From Planctomycetota bacterium (lineage in GTDB: Bacteria; Planctomycetota; JAPUJT01): a stretch of 64,000 nt of DNA. Below, one piece after another: positions 8,932 to 16,896 of the stretch; within the stretch, counting starts at the first letter, position 1, and every line of letters begins with the position of its first letter. The notes under the pieces are model-generated. The model searched no databases and was not told where the DNA came from. It worked only from the letters and a program-made list of their open reading frames with translations. A program made the translations under genes and the position numbers. Location of the stretch: contig JAPUJT010000064.1 of NCBI GenBank assembly GCA_027296055.1, positions 62,001-126,000 on the forward strand, written 5' to 3'.

Positions 8932-9900
8932 TCACTTACTCCTGTAGAGTCGAAAGGCCTCGAGGGTCCTCTGCATATCTTCCGGCATCGGCGAGGAGAA
9001 TTCCAGCCACTCGTTCGTCTCGGGATGGCGAAAGCGGATCTCCGCCGCATGCAGCGCCTGTCGTGCCAGGATCGGCTTCTCGGAGCTCCCTTTCTTCTTC
9101 CCCTCGATCTCCGAAAGGGTGATGCTCGATCGCTTCCCGTACATCGGATCGCAGAGCACCGGCGTTCCGAGAGAGGACAGGTGCACCCGGATCTGATGCG
9201 TGCGTCCGGTCTCGGGTCGGAGCTTCAGATGAGCGTACCCGCGGAAGGACTCCTCCACCTCGTAGGAAGTGCGGGAGGGCCTGCCGCGCCCCGTGCGCAC
9301 CGAGAACTTCGTGCGGTGTCGGGGGTGGCGGCCTATGGGCGCCTCCACGACTCCTGCGCGTGGGGACGGGATGCCTTCGACGAGGGCGACGTATCTCTTC
9401 TGCACCTCTCTTTGACTGAACTGTCGCGATAGTTCCAGGTGGGCTACGTCGTTCTTTGCCACCAGGATCACGCCGCTCGTCTGCTTGTCGAGACGGTGGA
9501 CGATGCCGGGACGCTCCTTCCCGGAGATGCCGGAGAGGTCCTTGATGGCCGCGAGGAGTCCGTGGACCAGCGTGCCGGTGCGGTGGCCGCTCCCCGGATG
9601 GACGACGATCCCCGCCGCCTTGTCGATCACAGCCAGATGGCGATCCTGATGAAGGATCCGGAGGGCCATCTCCTCCGGCTCGAGATCGAGCGGTTCCGGA
9701 GGCGGAACCCGCACGAAGATCTCCTCCCCCGGAGCCACCTCCCTCTTGGGCCGAACCGGTTCGCCGTTCACGCGGACATCCCCCCGTCGGATCAGCTTCT
9801 GTATGAATGATCGGGAAAGTTGCGGGAGCTTATCCGCCAGGAAGCGATCGATCCTCTCCTTCGGAGATCCCGGGGTTGCGCGGAGATGAAACTCCTCCAC
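8932..9900 (-). CDS. rluD: RluA/RluD-family 23S rRNA pseudouridine synthase
   Basis: A 322-aa enzyme that isomerises uridine to pseudouridine in structured RNA. An S4 RNA-binding domain occupies about residues 16-66. The catalytic domain carries the signature HRLDKQTSG with nucleophile D138, followed by RYVALVEG and the TGRTHQIRVHL motif III. RluD, which modifies helix 69 of 23S rRNA, is the closest type because of the S4 domain, but RluC- or RluA-like specificity cannot be excluded. The stop lies 1 nt before the sppA start, a tightly packed junction that suggests coupling. Confidence 0.93.
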   Translation of the reverse strand: MEEFHLRATPGSPKERIDRFLADKLPQLSRSFIQKLIRRGDVRVNGEPVRPKREVAPGEEIFVRVPPPEPLDLEPEEMALRILHQDRHLAVIDKAAGIVVHPGSGHRTGTLVHGLLAAIKDLSGISGKERPGIVHRLDKQTSGVILVAKNDVAHLELSRQFSQREVQKRYVALVEGIPSPRAGVVEAPIGRHPRHRTKFSVRTGRGRPSRTSYEVEESFRGYAHLKLRPETGRTHQIRVHLSSLGTPVLCDPMYGKRSSITLSEIEGKKKGSSEKPILARQALHAAEIRFRHPETNEWLEFSSPMPEDMQRTLEAFRLYRSK

Positions 9901-9932
9901 GCTCTCCTCCCGGTCCTCCGGAAGAGGCGCTG

Positions 9933-10487
9933 TCAGGGGTTTTTCTCCTTGGGGGCCTCAGGGGGAGGATCTTCGGAGGAATCGTTCTTCTCCGGAGCGG
10001 GCTCCTCGTCGGGCGGAGGGGCCTTCGGCGCGGGAGGCCGGAACGAGAGCGCCCTCTCGAGGGACTCGGCGGACTTCTCGGCGAGTCCGCGAATCAGGTC
10101 TCGATCGGCCCAGCGATTCGCCACGTCGCGGTAGAGGAGGAGGGCCTCCTCCTTATCCACGCGATTGGCAGACCGGGAGAGAGCATGCGCCTGATCGAGC
10201 AGGGCCCAGGGCTCCACCGCCGTGCCCGAGTGGCGATCCGCTATGCCCTTGTAGGTATCGGCGGGTTGCCCCGCGGCGGTCGTGAGGTATTCGTCCCAGG
10301 CGATTCCACTGCCCCGCGTCTCCAGCTCCGACCCATAAACGATCAGCACGATCACCGCGGCCGCGATGAAGGTCCCGATGGCAAGGGGCGCCTGGAAGCG
10401 CCGGATCCATCCGATGCCCTTGTGGGTCGTCTCGAGGAGGATGTCCTCCTTCGGGGCTGCGATTCGAACCTTAAGTTTCTTGGCCAT
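9933..10487 (-). CDS. membrane-anchored YfgM/TPR-like protein
   Basis: A 184-aa protein starting at ATG 10487 (GGAAG upstream); the longer frame to 10679 is arginine/serine-rich out-of-frame reading of the agmatinase gene. One transmembrane segment sits at about residues 35-52, followed by an extracytoplasmic helical region (about 60-140) resembling the tetratricopeptide-like domain of YfgM, which partners the SecYEG translocon and chaperones in E. coli. The tail is a proline/glutamate-rich low-complexity stretch. The N-terminal basic segment faces the cytoplasm. Location between agmatinase and rluD looks like simple operon packing rather than functional linkage. Confidence 0.7.
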   Translation of the reverse strand: MAKKLKVRIAAPKEDILLETTHKGIGWIRRFQAPLAIGTFIAAAVIVLIVYGSELETRGSGIAWDEYLTTAAGQPADTYKGIADRHSGTAVEPWALLDQAHALSRSANRVDKEEALLLYRDVANRWADRDLIRGLAEKSAESLERALSFRPPAPKAPPPDEEPAPEKNDSSEDPPPEAPKEKNP

Positions 10488-10500
10488 ATCGACTTCCAGT

Positions 10501-11412
10501 CTACCCTCGGCGCCCCTTCTTCGCAATCGCCTTCCTTCCCCGGCCGCGCGAGAGGGCGATATGGCCCATGATTCGATAGGTGAGCTTGGCCGCGGTGAAC
10601 TGCGACACGACCGACCCGGCGATGGGACGGGTCTCGACGACATCGAAGGCGACGACGTCCCGTCGGCGGCTGACCTCACGGACGACGTCCGCCACCTGAT
10701 CCCAGGTGAGGCCGCCGGGCTCCGGCGTCCCGACCCCGGGGACGAGAGAGGGATCGAAGACGTCCATGTCGATCGACAGATAGACGTGCTTGGGCAGGCC
10801 GGCGAGTAGACCGCGGGGAGGCCATGCCTTTCCCCGCGTCTGATGCGCGAAGAAGGTGCGCACCGCTCCCGAGGAGACGAGGCGGGCTTCCTCCGCGGAA
10901 AGGCTGCGAATCCCCACCTGGTGGATCGGGCACAACTCGAGGCAGCGGCGCATCACGCAGCCGTGACCGTAACGAGTCCCGTCGTACGAGTCGCGCAGAT
11001 CCGTGTGGGCATCCAGGTGGAGGATACCAAGATCGGGGTACGCCTTCTTGGCCGCGCGAACGGGCCCGAGAGAGAGGGAGTGTTCCCCGCCGAGGAGGAT
11101 CGGGACCTTTCGATCCCGGAATATCCCGGCGAATACTTTCTCGAGACGGTCCGCCACCCGTTCGGGAGAGCCACGAGGGTAAGAGGGCGGCAGACAGTGG
11201 ATCCCATCTTCGATCGTCTCGCGGCCGATCACTTCATCGTAGGTCTCCATGTTGCGGGAGGCCTCGAGAATCGCCGCGGGGCCGGCCCGCGTGCCGCGCA
11301 GATACGTCACGGTCCCCTCGTACCCGACGGGGACGACGACGAAGAGGGAGTCTCGATAGACGGCGAGTTTGCGGCCCGCGCCAGTGAAGGCGTCGGGGGA
11401 GTGCCGGGGCAA
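10501..11412 (-). CDS. speB: agmatinase (ureohydrolase)
   Basis: A manganese ureohydrolase hydrolysing agmatine to putrescine and urea. The best start is TTG at 11412 with GAGG 8 nt upstream, giving 303 aa, the normal length; the 412-aa frame from 11739 reads through the decarboxylase gene. All metal-binding motifs are present: GGEHS, LDAHTD and the SIDMDVFDPS segment, plus the GVGTPEPGG loop. The upstream neighbour makes agmatine from arginine, so the pair forms a two-step arginine-to-putrescine route. The TTG lies 11 nt after the decarboxylase stop. Confidence 0.92.
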   Translation of the reverse strand: MPRHSPDAFTGAGRKLAVYRDSLFVVVPVGYEGTVTYLRGTRAGPAAILEASRNMETYDEVIGRETIEDGIHCLPPSYPRGSPERVADRLEKVFAGIFRDRKVPILLGGEHSLSLGPVRAAKKAYPDLGILHLDAHTDLRDSYDGTRYGHGCVMRRCLELCPIHQVGIRSLSAEEARLVSSGAVRTFFAHQTRGKAWPPRGLLAGLPKHVYLSIDMDVFDPSLVPGVGTPEPGGLTWDQVADVVREVSRRRDVVAFDVVETRPIAGSVVSQFTAAKLTYRIMGHIALSRGRGRKAIAKKGRRG

Positions 11413-11422
11413 GACGGAAACC

Positions 11423-11980
11423 TCACATGATGAAAACGGATGCGGCAACCACGGAAGTCCAGAGCCCTCCCTTGCCGATGGCCGATTGGGTGATGTTGGT
11501 CGTGCGAACGATCTTTCCGCTGATCTTCCAGAGCTCTTTCTTTTCATCCCAGGCGGCGTCCGGATTGAACCCCACACCGAGAACCGTCGCCAGCATCGAG
11601 GCGGCCAGGTCCTCCGCGTACTCGCCTGCCTGCCCTTCCGTCTCTCCGAACGAATGATGCTCCGAGAGGTAGCCGTACATGTTCTTGTCGCGCGGAAGGG
11701 CGAGACCCACGGTGGCTGCCGCGAGCCGACGATTCTCATCCGTCTCCGCCCGGCTCATCACCACGTACGTGACCGCTCCGGGCAACAGGAGTTTCACCCC
11801 GACCTTCTTCGACACGAGCTCGCAGTGCGGGGGAAAAATGCTCGAGACGTGAACCAGATTGTATTGCGCTATGTCGGCGTCGCGAAGCGCTTCCTCGAAG
11901 GCCGCCAGCTTCTCCCGGTGCCGGCCGACCCCCTTCGTGAGAAAGCATCTCCTCGGCACGAGGGCTTTTCGTCTCATCAT
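11423..11980 (-). CDS. pdaD: pyruvoyl-dependent arginine decarboxylase
   Basis: A 185-aa proenzyme of the PvlArgDC family, best known from archaea, chlamydiae and some bacteria. It decarboxylates arginine to agmatine using a pyruvoyl group made by self-cleavage. The signature is KGVGRHREKL near the N-terminus and NLVHVSSIFPP, where cleavage is expected between S46 and S47, turning S47 into the pyruvoyl group. The central GAVTYVVMSRAET and C-terminal WTSVVAASVF segments match the family. It is the first gene of the minus-strand run 11980-4852 and is directly followed by agmatinase. Confidence 0.92.
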   Translation of the reverse strand: MMRRKALVPRRCFLTKGVGRHREKLAAFEEALRDADIAQYNLVHVSSIFPPHCELVSKKVGVKLLLPGAVTYVVMSRAETDENRRLAAATVGLALPRDKNMYGYLSEHHSFGETEGQAGEYAEDLAASMLATVLGVGFNPDAAWDEKKELWKISGKIVRTTNITQSAIGKGGLWTSVVAASVFIM

Positions 11981-12110
11981 CTCCAGGATCTCCTAGAGCC
12001 CGAACCCGTCCAGACTAGGGGTGTAGAGCCGACAAATTAAGGTACCGCCCGACCCAATGCAAAGAGATTCGCAGCCCGCCGGGGTCTGATCTGCAAGAAC
12101 CCAGGAGGAC

Positions 12111-12129
12111 GATTCCCAAATAGGGAATC
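12111..12129. repeat. perfect 7-bp inverted repeat in an intergenic region
   Basis: GATTCCC, 5 nt AAATA, GGGAATC, in the 243-nt gap between the divergent arginine decarboxylase (start 11980) and the 58-aa gene (start 12224). The position could suit an operator for either gene. No T-run follows, so it is not a good terminator. Confidence 0.4.
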
Positions 12130-12155
12130 CCGTCGGGCCCGCCCCGGGAAATCAG

Positions 12156-12185
12156 TTGTCGTTCCCCCCGTGCCCGGGTTAGGAT
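12156..12185 (+). promoter_or_regulatory. candidate sigma70 promoter for the 58-aa gene and mutS
   Basis: TTGTCG, 18 nt, TAGGAT, ending about 38 nt before the ATG at 12224. Four of six bases match in each hexamer, so this is a plausible but weak call. Confidence 0.3.
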
Positions 12186-12223
12186 GTAAGGGATACAGGG
12201 GGGGCAGAGAGCGGAGGTCTGCC

Positions 12224-12400
12224 ATGGCTGAACCCGAGAACGAGAAGGAAGAGAAGGAAGAGGAGAAGGAGGAGGAGGAGAACGCCGAGGTTTCCCTCAC
12301 CCAGCTCATCGACCGGAACCGGTACTTGATCGAAGGGCTCAAGCAGCAGCTCGATCGGGCCAAGAGAAGAATGATGGAAGGCCCGGAAGACGAAGAGTAG
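12224..12400 (+). CDS. 58-aa highly charged small protein
   Basis: ATG at 12224 with GGAGG 7 nt upstream. The first 20 residues are almost entirely glutamate and lysine (runs of EEKEEEE); the second half is an amphipathic helix (SLTQLIDRNRYLIEGLKQQLDRAKRRMMEG). The clear ribosome-binding site and the ordered second half argue that it is a real gene. It lies 88 nt before mutS on the same strand. I do not recognise the family. The opposite-strand frame here is serine-rich and is only a mirror of the glutamate codons. Confidence 0.6.
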   Translation: MAEPENEKEEKEEEKEEEENAEVSLTQLIDRNRYLIEGLKQQLDRAKRRMMEGPEDEE

Positions 12401-12488
12401 TCCGGTTCCAGATTCCCTACCCCCCGAGCGCCCCTGAGAAGCACCTAGTCTAGGCCTGCCTGGAGAGGCTCCATCGCCTCGGACGCCG

Positions 12489-14972
12489 ATGCCCCGTACT
12501 TCCGCCGACACCCCCGTCATGCGCCAGTACTGGGCGATCAAACGCCAGCACCCCGCTGAAATTCTCTTCTTTCACATGGGCGACTTCTACGAGATGTTCT
12601 ACGAGGACGCCGAGAAGGCCGCTTCGCTTCTAGGGATTGCCTTGACCAGCCGATCGAGGGGGGCCGACGCCATCCCGATGGCCGGCGTGCCTTGTCATAC
12701 TGCCGAGGCCTACATTGCGAGGTTGGTGAGGGCCGGTCAGCGGGTGGCCGTGTGTGAGCAGACCGAAGAGTCCGGAGAGGGCAAAGGGATCCTTCCGCGA
12801 GAGGTGACGCGTATCGTGAGCGCCGGGACCCTGGTGCAAGAGAGCGCCATCCCGGAGAAAGAGCCCCTCTACTGTCTCGCCGTGGCCCCGGGGGAAAAGC
12901 AGTGGGGCCTGGCCTGGGCGGACCTCTCCACCGGCTCATTCCAGGTGGAGGAGATCGCGGCGGAGGAGGCTTCGGATCGCATCGGTCGCCTCGGCGCCGC
13001 CGAGTGCCTGGTGGCCCAGGGAGAAGAGCGAACCGTCTCGGATCGGATCCGGGACGGCATCGGTCGCGCTCCGATGACCCGCTATCCTGATTTCGCCTTC
13101 GGTCGCGAGACGGCCCGCGATGCCCTTCGAGCTCACTTCGGGGTGGCCACGCTCGACGGGTACGGTTGCGGCGATCTGGAGATAGGAATCTCCGCAGCGG
13201 GCGCCCTCCTCCGCTACCTCCAGGAGACCCAGAAGGGATCCGTCCGACAGATCACGCGCATCGCCCGGTCCGAGACGAGGGATCGGATGAATCTGAACAG
13301 CACGACGCGGAAGTCTCTCGAGCTTCTCGAAGCCACGGGCAGAGGCGGCCCCGAGGGGAGCCTCCTCGGGGTCATCGATCAGACGGAGACCGCGATGGGA
13401 GGGAGGGAGCTGCGCCAATGGTTGCTGGAGCCTCTTCTCTCCATCGATGAGATTCGAGGGCGGCACGACGCGGTGGCGGAGATCGTCGAGCATCCGGAAC
13501 TGGAGCAACGGCTGCGCGGCCCTCTCTCGAGGATGGGCGATCTGGAGAGGCTGGCAGGGAGGATCGCGGCCGGAACCGCCTCGCCCCGTGACCTCGTTGC
13601 GCTGCTGCAAGCCCTCGATCGGATCCCCACGATCCGCCCGACAGCGGGTGGCTGCGACTCGGAAATGCTTCAGCAGCTAGGAACGGCCTTGGACCCCCTC
13701 CCGGATGTTCACGACTTGCTGAAGAGGTCGATCGCGGATCGTCCACCGGCATCCATCAAGGATGGAGGCGTGATCCGCGACGGGTATCACGAGGAGATCG
13801 ACTCCTTGCGGACGCTCGCGAGGGAAGGGAGCGCCTGGATGGCCGCGTTCCAGTCGCGGGAGGCCAAACGGACGGGGATCTCCTCCCTGAAGGTCGGCTA
13901 CCACCGGGTCTTCGGCTACCACATCGAGGTGAGCCGATCGCAGTCCCACAAGGTGCCCGAGGAGTACCACAGGAAGCAGACCCTGAAGAACGCCGAGCGC
14001 TACGTGACCGATGAGCTGAGGGAGCAAGAGAGGAAGGTGCTCGCGGCGGGGGACAGTATCCGGAAGCTCGAGGCGGAGATCTTCGAGGAGATCCGGGAGG
14101 CGGTCGCCCTCCATACCGAATCGATCCAGTCGACGGCGCGGGCTCTCGCCCGGATCGACTGTCTCGTCTCCCTCTCTCGTACGGCCCTCCAGGAGAGATA
14201 CGTCCGCCCCGAGGTGACGGATGGCACGCGGATCGAGATCCAGGCAGGCCGCCACCCTGTCATCGAGAAGACCCTGATTCGAGACCCGTTCGTGCCGAAC
14301 GATGTCCACATCGACGGGGATGGGGATCGCCTCCTCCTGATCACGGGCCCCAACATGGCGGGTAAGTCCACGTACATCCGCCAGGTCGCCCTGATAGTGA
14401 TCCTGGCGCAGATGGGTTCGTTCGTGCCGGCGGCACGCGCCCGCATCGGGATCGTGGATCGGATCTACACACGCGTGGGAGCCTCCGACGAGATCTCACG
14501 CGGGGCCAGCACGTTCATGGTGGAGATGACGGAGACGGCAGAGATCCTTCACGGCTCCACCGATCGGAGCCTCGTGATCCTCGATGAAGTCGGCCGGGGT
14601 ACGAGCACTTACGACGGGCTCTCCCTCGCCTGGGCGATCTCGGAGCACCTCGCCCGCCCCGGCGGGCCGCGCACACTCTTCGCCACTCACTACCACGAGT
14701 TGTGTAACCTCGCCGACTCGATTCCGGGCATCCGGAACTATCACGCCGCAGTACGCGAGTCGGGAGACGACGTGATCTTCTTGAGGCAGATCCTGCCGGG
14801 AAGCACCGACCGATCGTACGGCATCCACGTGGCCCGCCTCGCCGGGATCCCCCGGGGAATCCTCGGCCGCGCCCGAAGCATCCTCAAAAAACTGGAGGAC
14901 GTCGCCACCTCTCCCTCCGCGCCCCGACCTCGACGCGCCCCCTCTCCCGGCCAGCTCGATTTCTGGGGTTAG
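12489..14972 (+). CDS. mutS: DNA mismatch repair protein MutS
   Basis: An 827-aa mismatch sensor of normal length. The N-terminal mismatch-binding domain has the FFHMGDFYEMFYEDA segment with the conserved Phe-X-Glu. The ATPase domain carries Walker A GPNMAGKSTY (about residues 619-628), STFMVEMTE, the Walker B LVILDEVGRGTSTYDG and the ATHYHEL switch. The C-terminus ends in the short PGQLDFWG tail rather than a long linker with a beta-clamp motif and tetramer domain. MutS works with MutL, which is not in this window. Transcription ends at a strong inverted repeat immediately downstream. Confidence 0.97.
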   Translation: MPRTSADTPVMRQYWAIKRQHPAEILFFHMGDFYEMFYEDAEKAASLLGIALTSRSRGADAIPMAGVPCHTAEAYIARLVRAGQRVAVCEQTEESGEGKGILPREVTRIVSAGTLVQESAIPEKEPLYCLAVAPGEKQWGLAWADLSTGSFQVEEIAAEEASDRIGRLGAAECLVAQGEERTVSDRIRDGIGRAPMTRYPDFAFGRETARDALRAHFGVATLDGYGCGDLEIGISAAGALLRYLQETQKGSVRQITRIARSETRDRMNLNSTTRKSLELLEATGRGGPEGSLLGVIDQTETAMGGRELRQWLLEPLLSIDEIRGRHDAVAEIVEHPELEQRLRGPLSRMGDLERLAGRIAAGTASPRDLVALLQALDRIPTIRPTAGGCDSEMLQQLGTALDPLPDVHDLLKRSIADRPPASIKDGGVIRDGYHEEIDSLRTLAREGSAWMAAFQSREAKRTGISSLKVGYHRVFGYHIEVSRSQSHKVPEEYHRKQTLKNAERYVTDELREQERKVLAAGDSIRKLEAEIFEEIREAVALHTESIQSTARALARIDCLVSLSRTALQERYVRPEVTDGTRIEIQAGRHPVIEKTLIRDPFVPNDVHIDGDGDRLLLITGPNMAGKSTYIRQVALIVILAQMGSFVPAARARIGIVDRIYTRVGASDEISRGASTFMVEMTETAEILHGSTDRSLVILDEVGRGTSTYDGLSLAWAISEHLARPGGPRTLFATHYHELCNLADSIPGIRNYHAAVRESGDDVIFLRQILPGSTDRSYGIHVARLAGIPRGILGRARSILKKLEDVATSPSAPRPRRAPSPGQLDFWG

Positions 14973-14977
14973 GCCCA

Positions 14978-15032
14978 GAGTTTAGTGACGCGCACCCATC
15001 GCACCCCGAGTTTGGCGCGCGTCATGAAACTC
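14978..15032. terminator. bidirectional hairpin between mutS and the glycosyltransferase cluster
   Basis: Two imperfect arms pair over 16 nt: GAGTTT-AG-TGACGCGC (14978-14993) with GCGCGTCA-TG-AAACTC (15017-15032), a 23-nt loop between them. It fills the 60-nt gap between the mutS stop and the stop of the convergent GT2 gene. No T-run is visible on either strand, so termination by this hairpin is inferred from position and stem quality. Confidence 0.55.
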
Positions 15033-16013
15033 TCAGCGGGTGCTCGGTCCGGAGACGGCCCCGGTGAGGACGGCTGCCAGGAAAACGAACGGGACCAGGG
15101 CACAGACGGGAAAGAGCAGGATGATCTCGTGTGGCTGGGTCTCCTTGGGGGCGAACTTGTGCAGGTGGATCAGGAGGATGCCCATCAGGGCTGCGGCAGT
15201 GGCGCCGGCAGCCCAGGGCCCCCCCGTGACCACCAGCATGGGCAGGGCGAAGAGGTATACGAGGTAGAGGACGATTCGCGGCTTCCAGATGGATATCAAT
15301 CCTATCTGGTGGACGTCGACGCGGAGGAGGTAGTTCTTCCAGTCCTTCCGGAAGAGGAGAGGGTCGTTCCGATACCGCCACGCCTGAAGGAGCGGGGTAC
15401 GCCAGGTTCCCCGGCCGGGGGGGTGCGTGATCAGCGAAGCCGGTGCGAAGGCGATGCGCCCTCCCCGTTCGAGGACCCGGTGGGCCAGGTCCGTGTCCTC
15501 TCGAAACGGGATAAGGCCGAACTTCTCGTCGAAACGGCCGGCGCGTTCGAACTCTTCTTTCCGGAAGATGAGGTTGCACCCGAGGAATCTCCTGCCAAAC
15601 GGGTTCTGAATCCTGCGGGCAAAGGGTCCGCCTCCCTCCCCTGCCGGCATCACCGTCCGGCCCTCCACCCCCGCTACCTCCGCTTCCGCCAGCGGGGCCA
15701 TCCCTTCACGAAGCCACGCGGGATGGGCGATCGTGTCGCTGTCGAGGAAGGCCAACACCTCTCCCCGGGCCTCTCGCGCTCCTGCATTTCGCGCGGCGGC
15801 GGGCCCCTTGTGCTCCTGGGCGATCACCCGGACCGATCGGCCGGCCTCCTCCGCGACATCGGCGAGACGCTTCGCTGTTCCGTCCGTCGAGCCATCGTCG
15901 ACGATCAGGATCTCGAACTCGCTGGCCGGGAGATCCTGGGCGAAAAGCGAGAGGAGGCAACGCTCCACCGCCTCCCGTCGATTGTGGGTGGGCACGATGA
16001 CCGAGGCAAGCAC
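15033..16013 (-). CDS. glycosyltransferase family 2, membrane-tethered
   Basis: A 326-aa protein starting at GTG 16013, 1 nt after the stop of the upstream GT2 gene. The GT2 domain (about 1-225) has ASVIVPTHNRREAVERCL, IVDDGSTDGT, FLDSDTIAHPAWL and FREDTDLAHR. The C-terminal 90 residues contain about three hydrophobic segments, so the enzyme sits on the cytoplasmic face of the membrane and probably acts on a lipid-linked acceptor. It is the last gene of the three-gene run 18146-15033. The sugar donor cannot be predicted. Confidence 0.88.
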   Translation of the reverse strand: MLASVIVPTHNRREAVERCLLSLFAQDLPASEFEILIVDDGSTDGTAKRLADVAEEAGRSVRVIAQEHKGPAAARNAGAREARGEVLAFLDSDTIAHPAWLREGMAPLAEAEVAGVEGRTVMPAGEGGGPFARRIQNPFGRRFLGCNLIFRKEEFERAGRFDEKFGLIPFREDTDLAHRVLERGGRIAFAPASLITHPPGRGTWRTPLLQAWRYRNDPLLFRKDWKNYLLRVDVHQIGLISIWKPRIVLYLVYLFALPMLVVTGGPWAAGATAAALMGILLIHLHKFAPKETQPHEIILLFPVCALVPFVFLAAVLTGAVSGPSTR

Positions 16014-16014
16014 G

Positions 16015-16896
16015 CTACTTCGCTCCGTTCCAGAGGGTACGGAGCACGGCCGCGTAGCCACGAACCCGCTCAGCCCTTACGTCCCTTCGGCTGGGAGCGA
16101 TCAGGTAGAGGGAGATCCACAGGCCGAGACGCAGGACTGATCTCAAGATAAGGATCCTTCGTAGAGTCTGAAGACTCTGGCGGGAGTAGTGCTTTCGGTA
16201 GAATTCGATCAGGCTCGCGTGGTACCAGCGCAGCTTCTCCTCTCCATATCGGGCATCCCGATTCCCGGAGATGTGGTCGACCGCGGAGCCCCGCTCGATC
16301 GTCGTGCGCCAGGCGGATCGACCCATCCGATAGCAGAGGTCGACATCCTCGTAGTAGAGGAAGAAGGACGGGTCGAACGGTCCCACGTCATCGATGGCAG
16401 CCCGCCGAAGGAGAAGGCAGCAGCCGTGCAGCCATCCCACCGCAGAAGGCCGATCTTCGAACAAGCGATCCAGGAACAAGGTTTCCTTCAGCAGGCCTCG
16501 ATTCGAAGGGAACGGGCGGAGGTGGTCGTGCTCGCCTCCCGGCGCCTCGCGGATGACAGGTCCCAGCGCGCCGATCTCGGGACGGGAGCGCATCGTCCGG
16601 ACCATCTCTCCCAACGTCCCCCTGGAGAGAATCACATCCGGGCCGAGGATCAGAATCAGCTCGGATTTCGTGGAGGCGATTCCATGATTTGCCGCCCGGG
16701 CGAATCCTTGATTCTCGGGCCGGACGATCAGTCGGGCGCGGGATTCCCCGTTGAGAACTGCGCTCCGATCGGTGGAGTGATTGTCCACCACCACGACCTC
16801 GAACGGATCCGGGTAACGAGATTCCTTGATCGCGTCGAGGCACCGGCCGAGCTGATCGCCGGAGTTGTAATTTACGATGACTACGGAGAGGTCCAT
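16015..16896 (-). CDS. glycosyltransferase family 2, rhamnosyltransferase-like
   Basis: A 293-aa protein from ATG 16896, overlapping the end of the GT4 gene by 16 nt. It shows LSVVIVNYNSGDQLGRCL, VVVVDNHSTD, the NQGFARAANHGI segment, ILGPDVIL in the DxD position, and FLYYEDVDLCYRMG, the acceptor-side motif of the rhamnosyl/galactofuranosyl-type GT2 enzymes. A single hydrophobic stretch lies near the C-terminus. The longer frame extending to 17364 is an out-of-frame reading of the upstream gene. Confidence 0.88.
   Translation of the reverse strand: MDLSVVIVNYNSGDQLGRCLDAIKESRYPDPFEVVVVDNHSTDRSAVLNGESRARLIVRPENQGFARAANHGIASTKSELILILGPDVILSRGTLGEMVRTMRSRPEIGALGPVIREAPGGEHDHLRPFPSNRGLLKETLFLDRLFEDRPSAVGWLHGCCLLLRRAAIDDVGPFDPSFFLYYEDVDLCYRMGRSAWRTTIERGSAVDHISGNRDARYGEEKLRWYHASLIEFYRKHYSRQSLQTLRRILILRSVLRLGLWISLYLIAPSRRDVRAERVRGYAAVLRTLWNGAK

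Noticed and set aside
12037-12444. serine-rich frame on the minus strand near mutS
   Set aside because: Long serine runs mirror the GAG/GAA codons of the small plus-strand protein, which has a clear GGAGG.
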